From Sphingomonas sp. S-NIH.Pt15_0812 (GTDB lineage Bacteria > Pseudomonadota > Alphaproteobacteria > Sphingomonadales > Sphingomonadaceae): 64,000 nucleotides of DNA. The notes under the pieces are model-generated. The model searched no databases. It worked only from the letters and a program-made list of their open reading frames with translations, and was not told the DNA's origin. Made by a program: the position numbers and the translations under genes. The number at the start of each line of letters is the position of its first letter. Position 1 is the stretch's first letter. This document shows positions 25,893 to 35,326 of this stretch, piece by piece. The stretch is taken from contig NZ_QLJH01000007.1 of the NCBI RefSeq assembly GCF_003951315.1, positions 62,001-126,000 of the forward strand, in the 5' to 3' direction.

Positions 25893-26984
25893 ATGTCCCT
25901 TGCGCCCAGGCACCCGCCGCATCGCCACCACCGTCCCGCGCCCCTGCCGGGGCGGCTGGCGGCGCGGGCGGCGGCGCAGGTCGCGCGGCCGCGCTTTTAC
26001 CGCCCCGGCAAGCTGGGACCGGCGGCGACATTGGCCATCCGGGCGGCGGCGGTGCTGGTGCTGATCGGCATCGCGCTGGGCGGTCACTGGCTGGACCGGG
26101 ACGGCCTGCGCGATAATAGCGGCGGCCCGATCGGCTTTCTCGACATCGTCTATTTCACGGTCATCACCGTCACCACGGTCGGCTATGGCGATATCGTGCC
26201 GGTATCGGCATCGGCGCGGATGTTCGATACCTTCGTCGTCACGCCGATCCGTATCTTCGTGTTCCTCATTTTCCTCGGCAGCGCGTACAGCTTCATGCTG
26301 CGGCAAGGCTGGGAAAGGTGGCGCATGGGTCTGATCCGACGCGAGTTGAAGGGGCATGTGCTGGTCTGCGGCTATGGCCGGTCGGGCAGCGCGGCGGTGG
26401 CGGAACTGCTGGAGCGGGGCCATGCGCCCGACGGCATCGTCGTGATCGACGAACGCGCCGACCGCCTGCGCCAGGCCGAGGAGCTCGGCATCGCCACGGT
26501 GGAGGGGGACGCCACGCACAACCACGTTCTGTCGATCGCGCGGGTGGAGACGGCGCAGTCGGTGATCGTGACGCCGGGCCGCGACGATACGGCGGTGCTG
26601 ATCGTGCTCAGCGTCCGTCGCCTGTCGCCCCATGCCGGCGTGGCGGTGGCGATCGGCGAGATCGAGAATGAGGATCTGGCGCGCGACGCCGGCGCGTCCA
26701 TCATCGTCAATCCGGTCAGCTTCGGCGGGCAGTTGCTGGCGCAATGCACCAATGGCCCGCACGTCGCCGACTATGTCGCCGACCTGGTGACGCGCGGCGG
26801 ATCGGTCGAGCTGCGCGAGCGGCCGGTGCGCCCCGACGAACTGGGCCGCGGCGTGCGCGACCTGGTCGGCACGCAGGTGGTGCGCCTCTATCGCGGCGAC
26901 CGCGCCTTCGGCATCTGGGACCGGGAGGCGGAGGCAATCCAGCCCGGCGACGTGGTGATCGAGCTGATCCAGCGCGCAACCTGA
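25893..26984 (+). CDS. Two-TM potassium channel with RCK (TrkA-N) domain
   Basis: A 363-residue K+ channel of the Ion_trans_2 plus RCK type. Helix 1 (RAAAVLVLIGIALGGHWL) is followed by the pore helix and the selectivity filter TTVGYGDIVP, then helix 2 (TPIRIFVFLIFLGSAYSFML). The RCK N domain starts near 148 with a Rossmann motif HVLVCGYGRSGSAAVAELLE. This means gating by a cytosolic ligand, nucleotide or ion. The N-terminal 45 residues are Arg/Pro/His-rich and cytosolic. The RCK C-terminal subdomain appears at about 275-360 (DLVGTQVVRLYRGDRAFGIW). It lies just upstream of rnr; the two may share a transcript. Confidence 0.9.
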   Translation: MSLAPRHPPHRHHRPAPLPGRLAARAAAQVARPRFYRPGKLGPAATLAIRAAAVLVLIGIALGGHWLDRDGLRDNSGGPIGFLDIVYFTVITVTTVGYGDIVPVSASARMFDTFVVTPIRIFVFLIFLGSAYSFMLRQGWERWRMGLIRRELKGHVLVCGYGRSGSAAVAELLERGHAPDGIVVIDERADRLRQAEELGIATVEGDATHNHVLSIARVETAQSVIVTPGRDDTAVLIVLSVRRLSPHAGVAVAIGEIENEDLARDAGASIIVNPVSFGGQLLAQCTNGPHVADYVADLVTRGGSVELRERPVRPDELGRGVRDLVGTQVVRLYRGDRAFGIWDREAEAIQPGDVVIELIQRAT

Positions 26985-27022
26985 CCTTGGCGGATGACGC
27001 GGCGGCTCCGCATCCCTATCTG

Positions 27023-29275
27023 ATGGGGATGCGAAAGCCTTCCCCCGGCCTGCCCGATGCGCAGCAGGTACTCGATTTCATCCAGTCCGCCGACATGCCC
27101 GTGGGCAAGCGCGAGATCGCCCGCGCCTTCGGCCTGACCGCCCAGCAGAAGATCGGGCTGAAGGCGCTGCTCAAGGACATGGCCGATGAGGGGCTGATCG
27201 ACGGGGCGGGCGGCCGTGCCTTCCACCGCATGGGCGGGGTGCCCAAGGTGACGGTGCTGCGCATCGCCGATGTCGATGACGGCGGCAATGTCTGGGCGGT
27301 GCCGGACCAGTGGGAGGCGGAGACGCCGGCCCCCCGCCTGCGGGTGCGCGAGCGCAAGCGCGGGGCGCTGGGCATCGGCCAGCGTATCCTGGCCCGCACC
27401 GAGGAGGCAGGCTCGGGCTGGATCGCGCATCCGATGAAGGTGCTGGCGCGATCGTCCGAACAGGTGCTGGGCGTGCTGCGCGGCGAGGGCGACCGGCTGT
27501 GGCTGACCGGCGTGGAGAAGAAGGACCGGCGCGAATATCCCGTGTCCGACGCGGGCGGCGCACAGGCGGGCGACTTGGTGATGTGCGAGCTCGCCGGCCG
27601 GCCGCCGCGCATCACCGTGCGCGTGGTCGAGCGATTGGGCGATCCCTTCGCGCCGCGCAGCTTCTCGCTGATCGCGATCCACAAGCTCGGCATCCCCGAC
27701 GTCTTCTCCGACGCGGTGCTGGACGATGCGACGCGCTCGGCGGCGCGGCCGCTGGGCGAGGGGCGCGAGGATCTGCGCCACCTGCCGATCGTCGCGATCG
27801 ATCCCGCCGATGCGCGCGACCATGACGACGCGGTCTGGGCGGCGCCCGACGACGATCCGGCCAATGCGGGCGGGTGGAAGGCGATCGTCGCGATCGCCGA
27901 TGTCAGCTATTATGTCCGTCCGGCCAGTCCGCTCGACGTGGAGGCGCGCAAGCGGGGCAATTCGGTCTATTTCCCCGACCGGGTCGTGCCGATGCTGCCC
28001 GAGATCCTGTCGGCGGACGTGTGTTCGCTGAAGGAGGGCGAGGATCGTGCGGCGCTCGCCTGTCACTTGCAGGTGACGAAGAGCGGGGCGCTGAAAGGCT
28101 GGCGCTTCACCCGCGCGCTGGTCCGGATCGCGGCGAACATGGCCTATGAGGAGGCGCAGGCCGCGATCGACGGCACCGGCACCGCCGATTGGGACATCGG
28201 CTTGGTCGATACAGCGCTTCGGCCGCTCTGGGACTGCTGGCGGGCGCTGGCCAAGGCGCGGGATGCGCGCGAGCCGCTCGACCTCGACCTGCCCGAACGA
28301 CGGGTGGTGCTGGACGAGAAGGGGCGCATCCTCTCGGTCGCGCCGCGTGCGCGGCTGGATGCGCACCGGCTGATCGAGGATTACATGATCGCCGCCAACG
28401 TCGCCGCCGCCAAGGCGCTGGAGGCGAAGAAGGCCCCGGTCATGTACCGTGTCCACGAAGCGCCCGCGCGCGAGAAGCTTTCCGCATTGAAGGATTATCT
28501 GGAGACTTATGGCGTCGCCTTCGCACTGGGCCAGGTGATCCGGCCGGCGACGTTCAACCATGTCCTCGATCGGATCGGCGCGGCGGTTTTCCGCCCGCAG
28601 GTGATGGAGCAGGTGCTGCGCACCCAGACCCAGGCCTATTATGCGCCCGCCAATCACGGCCATTTCGGCCTGTCGCTGGGCAGCTACGCGCATTTCACCT
28701 CCCCGATCCGCCGCTATGCCGATCTGGTCGTCCACCGGGCGTTGGTCGGCGCCTATGGGCTGGGCGAGGGCGGATTGCTGCCCGAGGCGGCGGACATGGA
28801 ACGGATCGGCGAGGGGATCAGCCAGCTCGAACGCCGGGCGATGGAGGCGGAGCGCGACACGATCGACCGCTATGTCGCCGCCTACCTCTCCGAGCATGTC
28901 GGCGAGGAGGTCGATGCGCGGATCACCGGCGTGCAGGCCTTCGGCTTCTTCGCGACGGTGGAGGGCGTCGGCGGCGACGGGTTGATGCCGGTGCGCGAAC
29001 TCGGCGCCGAGTATTTCCATTATGACGAAGCCGGCCGGCGGCTGATCGGCGAGAGCAGCGGCGATGTCTATGCTCTGGGGCAAAGGCTGCGGCTTACGCT
29101 GGCGGATGCCAATCCGGTGTCGGGCGCGTTGCGCTTCGACCTGCCGGGCGGGGGCGGGGGTGGTTATGCGGCGTCGCTCGGGCGGAATGACCGGGGCGGC
29201 AAGGCCAAGGCGCCGCGCGTGCTCAAGCGGCGGGGGCGGCCGGGCAATATCCGGCACCAGGGACGCAAGCGCTAG
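27023..29275 (+). CDS. rnr: Ribonuclease R
   Basis: A processive 3'-5' exoribonuclease that degrades structured RNA. 750 residues from ATG 27023; ATG 27029 and a TTG at 26987 are also possible because no ribosome binding site stands out. The layout is an N-terminal winged-helix region (about 10-70), two cold-shock domains, the RNB catalytic domain (about 255-590), a C-terminal S1 domain (VDARITGVQAFGFFATVEGV, about 630-700) and a basic tail. Metal-binding acids are in AIDPADARDHDDAVWA; the core signature HFTSPIRRYADLVVHRAL is present. The tail KRRGRPGNIRHQGRKR is typical of RNase R. It is long enough and complete. Confidence 0.94.
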   Translation: MGMRKPSPGLPDAQQVLDFIQSADMPVGKREIARAFGLTAQQKIGLKALLKDMADEGLIDGAGGRAFHRMGGVPKVTVLRIADVDDGGNVWAVPDQWEAETPAPRLRVRERKRGALGIGQRILARTEEAGSGWIAHPMKVLARSSEQVLGVLRGEGDRLWLTGVEKKDRREYPVSDAGGAQAGDLVMCELAGRPPRITVRVVERLGDPFAPRSFSLIAIHKLGIPDVFSDAVLDDATRSAARPLGEGREDLRHLPIVAIDPADARDHDDAVWAAPDDDPANAGGWKAIVAIADVSYYVRPASPLDVEARKRGNSVYFPDRVVPMLPEILSADVCSLKEGEDRAALACHLQVTKSGALKGWRFTRALVRIAANMAYEEAQAAIDGTGTADWDIGLVDTALRPLWDCWRALAKARDAREPLDLDLPERRVVLDEKGRILSVAPRARLDAHRLIEDYMIAANVAAAKALEAKKAPVMYRVHEAPAREKLSALKDYLETYGVAFALGQVIRPATFNHVLDRIGAAVFRPQVMEQVLRTQTQAYYAPANHGHFGLSLGSYAHFTSPIRRYADLVVHRALVGAYGLGEGGLLPEAADMERIGEGISQLERRAMEAERDTIDRYVAAYLSEHVGEEVDARITGVQAFGFFATVEGVGGDGLMPVRELGAEYFHYDEAGRRLIGESSGDVYALGQRLRLTLADANPVSGALRFDLPGGGGGGYAASLGRNDRGGKAKAPRVLKRRGRPGNIRHQGRKR

Positions 29276-29558
29276 TGGCGCGCCGAGCCTGATGTAGCAC
29301 GCGTCTGGAGCATCATCCGGCTGCGGCAGATAGGCCGGCGTGCCGCGCGATTTTCCCAAACCTCGGGCGAACAGGCCGGACAGGCCTGGGCTGCTGCGCA
29401 TGCAGAAGCCTGGAGCCAGGCAAAGCAACGCCTTTTGGGTGTCCGTAACCCCGGGGCTCCTGCGTCTGCGGGGGCATGGTGGCGATTTCTGCGACGGTCC
29501 CGCATACCACTGGGAGGATTTTCTCCGCGTCCTCGTCCGAGCGATGGTCCCTACGCCG
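29276..29558. other. 283-bp stretch without a recognised gene
   Basis: Between the convergent ends of rnr and the ABC transporter gene I find no coding sequence with family support and no clear intrinsic terminator. It does contain short palindromes (GCCTGG/CCAGGC near 29408-29424, and ACAGGCCGGACAGGCCTGG near 29370). A small RNA cannot be excluded; the annotation here is unknown. Confidence 0.6.
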
Positions 29559-31376
29559 TCAGGCGTCGTGGAATTGCAGGCTGGCGAGACGGGCGTAGAG
29601 ACCGCTTTGCGCGATCAGCTCGCCATGTGTGCCCTGTTCGACGATGCGGCCTTCGTCCATCACGATGATCCGCCCCGCCGCGCGGACCGTCGCGAGCCGG
29701 TGCGCGATGACCAGGGTGGTCCGCTCCGTCATCAGTCGCTCCAGCGCCTGCTGCACGAGCCGTTCGCTCTCCGCGTCGAGCGCGCTGGTCGCCTCGTCGA
29801 GCAGCAGGATCGGCGAGTCGCGGAGCAGGGCGCGGGCGATGGTGATCCGCTGGCGCTGCCCGCCCGACAGGCGCGCGCCGCCCTCGCCCAGATAGGTGTC
29901 GAGACCGTCCGGCAGGCGGCGCAGGAACTCGGCGGCGTTGGCGGCCTCGGCGGCGGCCCAGAGCGCGTCGTCGTCCGCGTCCCAGCGGCCATAGCGGAGA
30001 TTGTCGCGGGCCGAGGCGGCGAAGATCACCGTCTCCTGCGGCACCATGGCGATGCGCGCGCGCAGCTCCGCCGGATCGGCCTCGGTCAGCGGCACGTCGT
30101 CGACCAGCACTCGGCCGGCTAGCGGGTCGTAGAAGCGCTCGGCGAGCTGGAACAGCGTCGACTTGCCCGCGCCGGAGGGGCCGACCACGGCCACCGTCTC
30201 GCCCGGTCGTACGTCGAGCGTGAAGTCGTGCAGCGCCGCCATGTCGGGCCGGGTGGGGTAGCGGAACTCGACGCCCTCGAACCGCAGGCCTCCACGTGCG
30301 GGCACGGGCAGCGCGACCGGCCGGGCGGGCGCGGCGATCGCCGGCACCTCGCGCAGCAGTTCGGACAGGCGGCTGGCCGCGCCCGCGCCGCGCAGCAGGT
30401 CGCCGTAAACCTCGGTCAGCGCGCCGAACGCCCCGGCGACGATGCCGCCGGTCAGCACGAAGGCAGCGATCGATCCGCCCGACAGGCGTCCGGCGGCGAC
30501 GTCGACCGCCCCCTCCCACAGCACCAGCGTGATCGATCCGAAGACCAGCGCGATGACGATCGCGGTCATGCCGGCGCGCAGCGCGTTGCGCCGGCGCGCG
30601 GCGTCGAACGTCGCCTCCACCGCCGTGCCGAAGCGGCCGGCCTCGCGCCCCTCCTGCCCGAAGGCTTGGACGATTCGCATCGCGCCCAGCACCTCGGTGG
30701 TCAGCGTGCCGACCTCCGCCACCCGGTCCTGCGAGGTGCGCGAATGATTGCGGACGCGGCGGCCGAGCAGAGTCATCGGCAGCACGATCAGCGGGATGCC
30801 GATCAACAGCAGCCCGGCTAGCTTGGGCGAGATGACGAACAGATAGATCATCCCGCCGACGCCGGTGAAGGCGTTGCGCAACGCGATCGACACGGTGCCG
30901 CCGACGATCATCTCGATCAGCGCGGTGTCCGAGGTGAGGCGCGAGGCGATCTCGGACGGCCGGTTCTCCTCGAAGAAGCGCGGCGACAGGCGCAACAGGT
31001 TGCGCTGCACCTCCAGCCGGATATCGGCCACCACCCGCTCGCCCATCCACGACACGAAATAGAAGCGGATCGCGGTGGCGACCGCCAGCACCGCGACGAT
31101 CATCAGCAGATAATGGAAGGAAGAGGCGAGGGAGGCCGTCTCGCTGGTCGTGTTGCCGAAGCCGCGATCGATCACCCGCTTGAAGCCATAGGGTATTCCG
31201 ACCGTCGCCGCCGAGGTGGTGACCAGCGCCGCGCCGGCGATGGCGATGCGGCCGGGATAGCGGCGGGCATGGTGCCAGACCATCGACAGGTCACCCAGCC
31301 GGCGACGCTCGGGGCCTTTCGCCGCATCCTCCCGCTGGTCGGGGGAGCCGATGGGCGGGCGGGGAGTTCTAGCCAT
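29559..31376 (-). CDS. ABC exporter, MsbA/HlyB-like half-transporter
   Basis: A 605-residue fused permease-ATPase that works as a homodimer in the inner membrane. Six helices span about 40-330 (IAIAGAALVTTSAATVGIPY; LLMIVAVLAVATAIRFYFVS; MIYLFVISPKLAGLLLIGIP). The NBD has Walker A GPSGAGKSTLFQLAERFYDP, signature LSGGQRQRITIARALL, Walker B ILLLDEATSALD and the H-loop LVIAHRLATV. It resembles lipid A/phospholipid or drug exporters of the MsbA/LmrA group, but the cargo cannot be read from sequence. It is divergent from phaZ; the 156-bp gap should hold both promoters. Confidence 0.9.
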   Translation of the reverse strand: MARTPRPPIGSPDQREDAAKGPERRRLGDLSMVWHHARRYPGRIAIAGAALVTTSAATVGIPYGFKRVIDRGFGNTTSETASLASSFHYLLMIVAVLAVATAIRFYFVSWMGERVVADIRLEVQRNLLRLSPRFFEENRPSEIASRLTSDTALIEMIVGGTVSIALRNAFTGVGGMIYLFVISPKLAGLLLIGIPLIVLPMTLLGRRVRNHSRTSQDRVAEVGTLTTEVLGAMRIVQAFGQEGREAGRFGTAVEATFDAARRRNALRAGMTAIVIALVFGSITLVLWEGAVDVAAGRLSGGSIAAFVLTGGIVAGAFGALTEVYGDLLRGAGAASRLSELLREVPAIAAPARPVALPVPARGGLRFEGVEFRYPTRPDMAALHDFTLDVRPGETVAVVGPSGAGKSTLFQLAERFYDPLAGRVLVDDVPLTEADPAELRARIAMVPQETVIFAASARDNLRYGRWDADDDALWAAAEAANAAEFLRRLPDGLDTYLGEGGARLSGGQRQRITIARALLRDSPILLLDEATSALDAESERLVQQALERLMTERTTLVIAHRLATVRAAGRIIVMDEGRIVEQGTHGELIAQSGLYARLASLQFHDA

Positions 31377-31532
31377 GATCCCCGCCTAGCAGTGGCTATC
31401 CGGCCGCTCAACGGGCAGGAAACGTCTATACGACCTGTGCGGCACCGCATGATCACCGCGCCGCCGGCCGCATTGCCAATCGGTCAGATTGCGTTACGGC
31501 TTTGGCAACCCAAATGGGGGTAAGGATACCCG

Positions 31533-32762
31533 ATGCTCTACGACGCTTACGAAATGCAGCGCTCCATGCTCGCGGGTGCCAGCGCGATGGCCAATTTCGG
31601 TGCGGGCCTGCTCCAGAACCCGGCGAACCCGTTCGCCTATCTGGGCGGCGGCGCGATCGTGGGATCGGCGCTGGAGGTCTTCGCCCATGCCGCCGCACCG
31701 CGCGGCAAGCCCGCCTTCGGCCTCGACCATACCACGATCGACGGCCGCGACGTGGCGGTCGTCGAGGAGATCGTGCTGCGCAAGCCGTTCGGCCAGCTCA
31801 AGCGCTTCCGCCGCGAAGGCGTGGAGGGCGGCCCCAAGCTGCTGATCGTCGCCCCCATGTCGGGCCATTATGCCACGCTGCTGCGCGGCACGGTGGAACG
31901 GATGCTGCCCTTCGCCGACGTGCACATCACTGATTGGCGCGATGTGAAGCTGGTGCCTTTGAGCGACGGTCGCTTCGACCTGGACGATTATATCGACTAT
32001 CTGGTCGAGTTCCTGGCGGCGATGGGCACGGACGACGCGCCGCGCTCGCACATGCTGGCGGTGTGCCAGCCCTCGGTGCCCGCCTATGCCGCCGCCGCGG
32101 TGATGAGCGCGGACCGGCATCCCAATCGCCCGCTGACGCTGACGATGATGGGTGGCCCCGTCGACACGCGCGAGGCGCCGACCGCCGTCAACACGCTGGC
32201 GACCGAGCGGCCCCATGCCTGGTTCCGCCAGAATGTGATCGTCACCGTGCCGATGACCTATCCAGGCGCGGGGCGGCAGGTCTATCCGGGCTTCCTCCAG
32301 CTTGCCGGCTTCATGTCGATGAACCTGGGCAACCACCTGATCAGCCATTGGGAGCTGTTCAAGCATCTGGTCCAGGGCGATGGCGACAGCGCGGAGGCGA
32401 CCAAGCGCTTCTACGAGGAATATCGCTCGGTCTGCGACATGACCTCGGAATTCTATCTCCAGACGATCGAGACGGTGTTCCAGCGTCACGCCCTACCCAA
32501 GGGCGAGTATCTGCACCGCGGCAAGCGCGTCGATCCGGGCGCGATCACCGATATCGGCCTGCTCGCGATCGAGGGCGAGCGCGACGATATCTCCGGCCTG
32601 GGCCAGACGCGCGCGGCGCTGACGCTGGCGACCAATCTGCCCGCCGAGAAGAAGCGGTATCTGATGGCCGAGGGGGTCGGCCATTACGGCATCTTCAACG
32701 GTTCCAAGTGGCGCAACCGCATCGCGCCGGTATGCGAGGACTTCATGACCGCCAATGGCTGA
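31533..32762 (+). CDS. phaZ: Intracellular polyhydroxyalkanoate depolymerase
   Basis: A 409-residue intracellular PHB/PHA depolymerase of the PhaZ1 type, which mobilises native storage granules in the cytosol. The catalytic nucleophile is C178 in MLAVCQPSVPAYAAAAVM (a Cys, not Ser, in the lipase-like box), as in the Cupriavidus PhaZ1 type; the C-terminal domain carries LLAIEGERDDISGLGQT (Asp) and MAEGVGHYGIFNGSKW (His). The N-terminal MLYDAYEMQRSMLAGASAMA is family-specific. A strong bidirectional terminator follows. Thiolase and MaoC-type genes lie just beyond, consistent with acyl-CoA/PHA metabolism, but no PHA synthase is in the window. Confidence 0.93.
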   Translation: MLYDAYEMQRSMLAGASAMANFGAGLLQNPANPFAYLGGGAIVGSALEVFAHAAAPRGKPAFGLDHTTIDGRDVAVVEEIVLRKPFGQLKRFRREGVEGGPKLLIVAPMSGHYATLLRGTVERMLPFADVHITDWRDVKLVPLSDGRFDLDDYIDYLVEFLAAMGTDDAPRSHMLAVCQPSVPAYAAAAVMSADRHPNRPLTLTMMGGPVDTREAPTAVNTLATERPHAWFRQNVIVTVPMTYPGAGRQVYPGFLQLAGFMSMNLGNHLISHWELFKHLVQGDGDSAEATKRFYEEYRSVCDMTSEFYLQTIETVFQRHALPKGEYLHRGKRVDPGAITDIGLLAIEGERDDISGLGQTRAALTLATNLPAEKKRYLMAEGVGHYGIFNGSKWRNRIAPVCEDFMTANG

Positions 32763-32784
32763 TCCGGCCGGCGGCCGCTGAGCC

Positions 32785-32829
32785 AAAAAAGGGGGCGGTG
32801 GCATCGACCACCGCCCCCTTTTTGTTTTT
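32785..32829. terminator. Bidirectional intrinsic terminator (phaZ / PNPOx-like)
   Basis: An 11-bp perfect GC stem (GGGGGCGGTGG 32791-32801 with CCACCGCCCCC 32808-32818), a 6-nt loop, an A-run (32785-32790) on one side and T-runs (32819-32823, then 32825-32829) on the other. It terminates phaZ on plus and the convergent stress protein gene on minus. Confidence 0.93.
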
Positions 32830-32844
32830 GCGTCAGTCCTTCGA

Positions 32845-33327
32845 TCAGGCGATCGAGCCGACCACCGCATGGCTGGACGACTCATCGCCCCGGATCGTGC
32901 CGCCGAACAGCATCTTCACGCGACCGGACAGCGAGATGTCGGTCTCCCACAATTCCGCCGAGTCGATGTCGAAGCGGAGCAGCGCCAGGTTCGGGTCTTC
33001 CTTGCCGCCGGGAAACCAAGCCTCGACCTGGTTATTCCACAGCTTATCGATCTGCGCGCGGTCGTTCTGCTGGCTGAGCGTGCCCGCCATGCAGGCGAAG
33101 AAATCATGGCCCTTGCCGACAAACTGCGCCATCGCGTCGCCGCCCTTGGCCGCGCGATTATCCTTGCCGGCGAAGAAGAACAGCGTGTTGGGCTGGTCGT
33201 CATCGAGCTGCGCGGTCATCGGCTCGCTATGCTGGCCGTCCATCAGGCCGAGCATGACGAAGGGGCTGGCCTTCAGCTTGTCGATGAAGGTCGCGGCGAT
33301 TTCCTGCGGGCTGTCGGTGTCGGCCAT
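32845..33327 (-). CDS. Pyridoxamine-phosphate-oxidase-fold general stress protein
   Basis: A 160-residue protein of the split-barrel flavin-binding superfamily (general stress protein 26-like). N-terminal half: VMLGLMDGQHSEPMTAQLDD and TLFFFAGKDNRAAKGGDAMA; later KGHDFFACMAGTLSQQNDRA and WFPGGKEDPNLALLRFDIDS, which is close to the GSP26 pattern. It probably binds FMN, FAD or F420-like cofactors, but the reaction is unknown. ATG 33327 follows AAGGAGAG at 7 nt and gives a normal length; the reading frame upstream is not conserved. It converges on phaZ through a shared terminator and has its own promoter region in the 144-bp gap beyond. Confidence 0.85.
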   Translation of the reverse strand: MADTDSPQEIAATFIDKLKASPFVMLGLMDGQHSEPMTAQLDDDQPNTLFFFAGKDNRAAKGGDAMAQFVGKGHDFFACMAGTLSQQNDRAQIDKLWNNQVEAWFPGGKEDPNLALLRFDIDSAELWETDISLSGRVKMLFGGTIRGDESSSHAVVGSIA

Positions 33328-33415
33328 GGTCCGTCTCTCCTTTGATGCGTTCGCAAGGGGAAACGTGGCGGCGGGGGGTTGGTTGCGGCAGAGCAAGGCG
33401 TCGCCGTGGCCCACA

Positions 33416-33450
33416 TGAAAAGAGCCCCGGCCGCCAGTGCGGGCGGGGCT
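33416..33450 (-). terminator. Terminator after thiolase gene
   Basis: On the minus strand AGCCCCGCCCGC and GCGGCCGGGGCT (33423-33450) form a GC stem with one mismatch, followed by CTCTTTTCA, a short U-tract. It lies about 22 bp past the thiolase stop. Confidence 0.7.
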
Positions 33451-33471
33451 CCGAAACCTACATTGCCGACA

Positions 33472-34647
33472 TCACAGCACTTCGAACAACCCGGCTGCGC
33501 CCATGCCGCCGCCGACGCACATCGTCACCACGACATATTTCGCGCCGCGCCGCTTGCCCTCGATCAGCGCGTGGCCGGTCATGCGCGCGCCCGACATGCC
33601 ATAGGGATGGCCGATCGAAATCGCGCCGCCATTGACGTTGAGCAGCTCGTTCGGAATGCCCAGCCTGTCGCGGCAATAGAGGACCTGCACCGCGAACGCC
33701 TCGTTCAGCTCCCACAGGCCGATATCGTCCATCGTGAGCCCGTTGCGCGCCAGCAGCTTGGGAATGGCGAAGACCGGGCCGATGCCCATCTCGTCCGGCT
33801 CGGTGCCCGCCACCGCCATGCCGACATAGCGACCGAGCGGGGCGAGGCCACGCCGCGCGGCTTCCTCTTCCGACATCAGCACCGAGGCGGATGCGCCGTC
33901 CGACAGCTGCGAGGCATTGCCGGCGGTGATCGTGCCGCCGTCGATCACCGTCTTCAGGCCCGACAGCCCCTCCAGCGTCGTATCGGCGCGATTGCCCTCA
34001 TCCTTGGCGAGGGTGACCTCGTGATGCGATACCTCCTTGGTCGCCTTGTCCACCACCGCCATGGTCGCGGTGACGGGCACGATCTCGTCGTCGAACTTGC
34101 CAGCCGCCTGTGCCGCCGCCGTGCGCCGCTGCGACTGGAGGCCATATTCGTCCATCTGCTCGCGCGTGATGCCATAGCGTTTCGCGACCACCTCGGCGGT
34201 CTGGAGCATCGGCATGTAGATGTTCTGGTGCATCGCCAGCAGCTCAGGATCGGGTGCGACGTTCATCTTGGGGGTCTGGACCATGCTGATCGACTCGACG
34301 CCGCCGCCGATCGCGACATCCATGCCATCGATCATGATCTGCTTGGCGGCGGTGGCGATCGCCATCAGCCCGCTGGCGCATTGCCGGTCGACCGACATGC
34401 CTGCGACCGTGGTGGGCAGTCCGGCGCGCAACAACGACGTGCGGGCGATATTGGGCGACTGATAACCCTGCTGGAGCGCGGCCCCCCAGACGACATCATC
34501 CACGTCCTCACCAGAAAGGCCGGCGCGCTCGACGGCTGCGCGGATCGCATGGGCGGCGAGCGTCGGCGAGGGCAGGGCGTTGAACGCGCCGCGATAGGCG
34601 CGGCCGATCGGCGTGCGAGCGGTGGAGACGATGACGGCGGAGCGCAT
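33472..34647 (-). CDS. Acetyl-CoA acetyltransferase / thiolase
   Basis: A 391-residue thiolase that interconverts acetyl-CoA and acetoacetyl-CoA or cleaves longer 3-ketoacyl-CoA. The nucleophile is C90 in [12 protein letters not shown], the catalytic His is H347 in [16 protein letters not shown], and the second Cys is C377 in [18 protein letters not shown] 34647 lies 10 nt after GAGG; a TTG 9 nt upstream is in frame but unlikely. Whether it feeds PHB synthesis (PhaA-like) or fatty-acid breakdown (FadA-like) cannot be settled, because pathway partners are absent apart from the MaoC gene upstream, which ends about 40 bp before and probably shares its transcript. Confidence 0.9.
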   Translation of the reverse strand: MRSAVIVSTARTPIGRAYRGAFNALPSPTLAAHAIRAAVERAGLSGEDVDDVVWGAALQQGYQSPNIARTSLLRAGLPTTVAGMSVDRQCASGLMAIATAAKQIMIDGMDVAIGGGVESISMVQTPKMNVAPDPELLAMHQNIYMPMLQTAEVVAKRYGITREQMDEYGLQSQRRTAAAQAAGKFDDEIVPVTATMAVVDKATKEVSHHEVTLAKDEGNRADTTLEGLSGLKTVIDGGTITAGNASQLSDGASASVLMSEEEAARRGLAPLGRYVGMAVAGTEPDEMGIGPVFAIPKLLARNGLTMDDIGLWELNEAFAVQVLYCRDRLGIPNELLNVNGGAISIGHPYGMSGARMTGHALIEGKRRGAKYVVVTMCVGGGMGAAGLFEVL

Positions 34648-34688
34648 GGATGGCAATCCTCAAGGCTATGGGGGAAGGAAAAGCGAAA

Positions 34689-35144
34689 TCAGGTGAAGGT
34701 CTGGCCGATCCACTCGGCGATCAGCGCGGGCTTGTCCTGCCCCTCGATCTCGACGGTGAAGGCGTGGGTGAGCTGATATTGGCCGGGCCGCTTCTCGATG
34801 AAGTCGACGAGGCGGAAGCGTCCGCGCACCCACGCCCCGGACCGGACGGGGGACAGGAAGCGGACGCTGTTGCCGCCATAGTTCACGCCCATCCGCGCAC
34901 CCTCCAGCCGGGGCAGGTCGGTGCGGGCGGACAGCATCGGCATCATCGACAGCGTCAGGAAGCCATGGGCGATGGTGCCGCCGAACGGCGTCTCGGCCGC
35001 GCGGACCGGATCGACATGGATGAACTGGTCGTCGCCGGTCGCTTCGGCGAACCGGTCGATCATCGCCTGGGTGACCTCCACCCAGGCGGAGACATGCTCC
35101 GTGCCGATGCTCTCCTTCATCTGCGCGGGGGTGACCGTCGCCAT
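34689..35144 (-). CDS. MaoC-family (R)-specific enoyl-CoA hydratase-like protein
   Basis: A 151-residue hot-dog-fold protein. The hydratase-2 motif is visible: FIHVDPVRAAETPFGGTIAH followed by GFLTLSMMP, with catalytic Asp and His in the usual DxxxAxxxxFGxxIAHG spacing. The N-terminal part (MKESIGTEHVSAWVEVTQAM) is as in PaaZ/PhaJ-like MaoC proteins. It would hydrate enoyl-CoA to (R)-3-hydroxyacyl-CoA, a precursor of PHA. ATG 35144 follows a weak purine run. It lies just upstream of the thiolase on the same strand, so the two may act on the same acyl-CoA substrates. Confidence 0.88.
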   Translation of the reverse strand: MATVTPAQMKESIGTEHVSAWVEVTQAMIDRFAEATGDDQFIHVDPVRAAETPFGGTIAHGFLTLSMMPMLSARTDLPRLEGARMGVNYGGNSVRFLSPVRSGAWVRGRFRLVDFIEKRPGQYQLTHAFTVEIEGQDKPALIAEWIGQTFT

Positions 35145-35326
35145 GGCTCGTCCTGTCGTTGGGCGCTGCACTGCGCGCGCTCCTTCTAGGACGAGCTTTG
35201 CCGGGACTGCAAGCCTCGGCGCACCGTTCATTCAATTCCATCGAGCGTCGTAGCGGAAAGCATCAGGTTTGCCGCGCTCACGGACGAACCCGATATTCTA
35301 AAACCGGGAGTGCGACGTCCGATCCG

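Noticed and set aside
26888..29428. An 846-residue open frame on the minus strand across rnr
   Set aside because: It is the shadow of RNase R in a high-GC region, with no recognisable domain and no ribosome binding site logic.
29340..30122. A 260-residue plus-strand frame starting in the gap after rnr
   Set aside because: Most of it is antisense to the ABC exporter and its text has no family features; only the part in the gap is unclear, and it is not supported alone.
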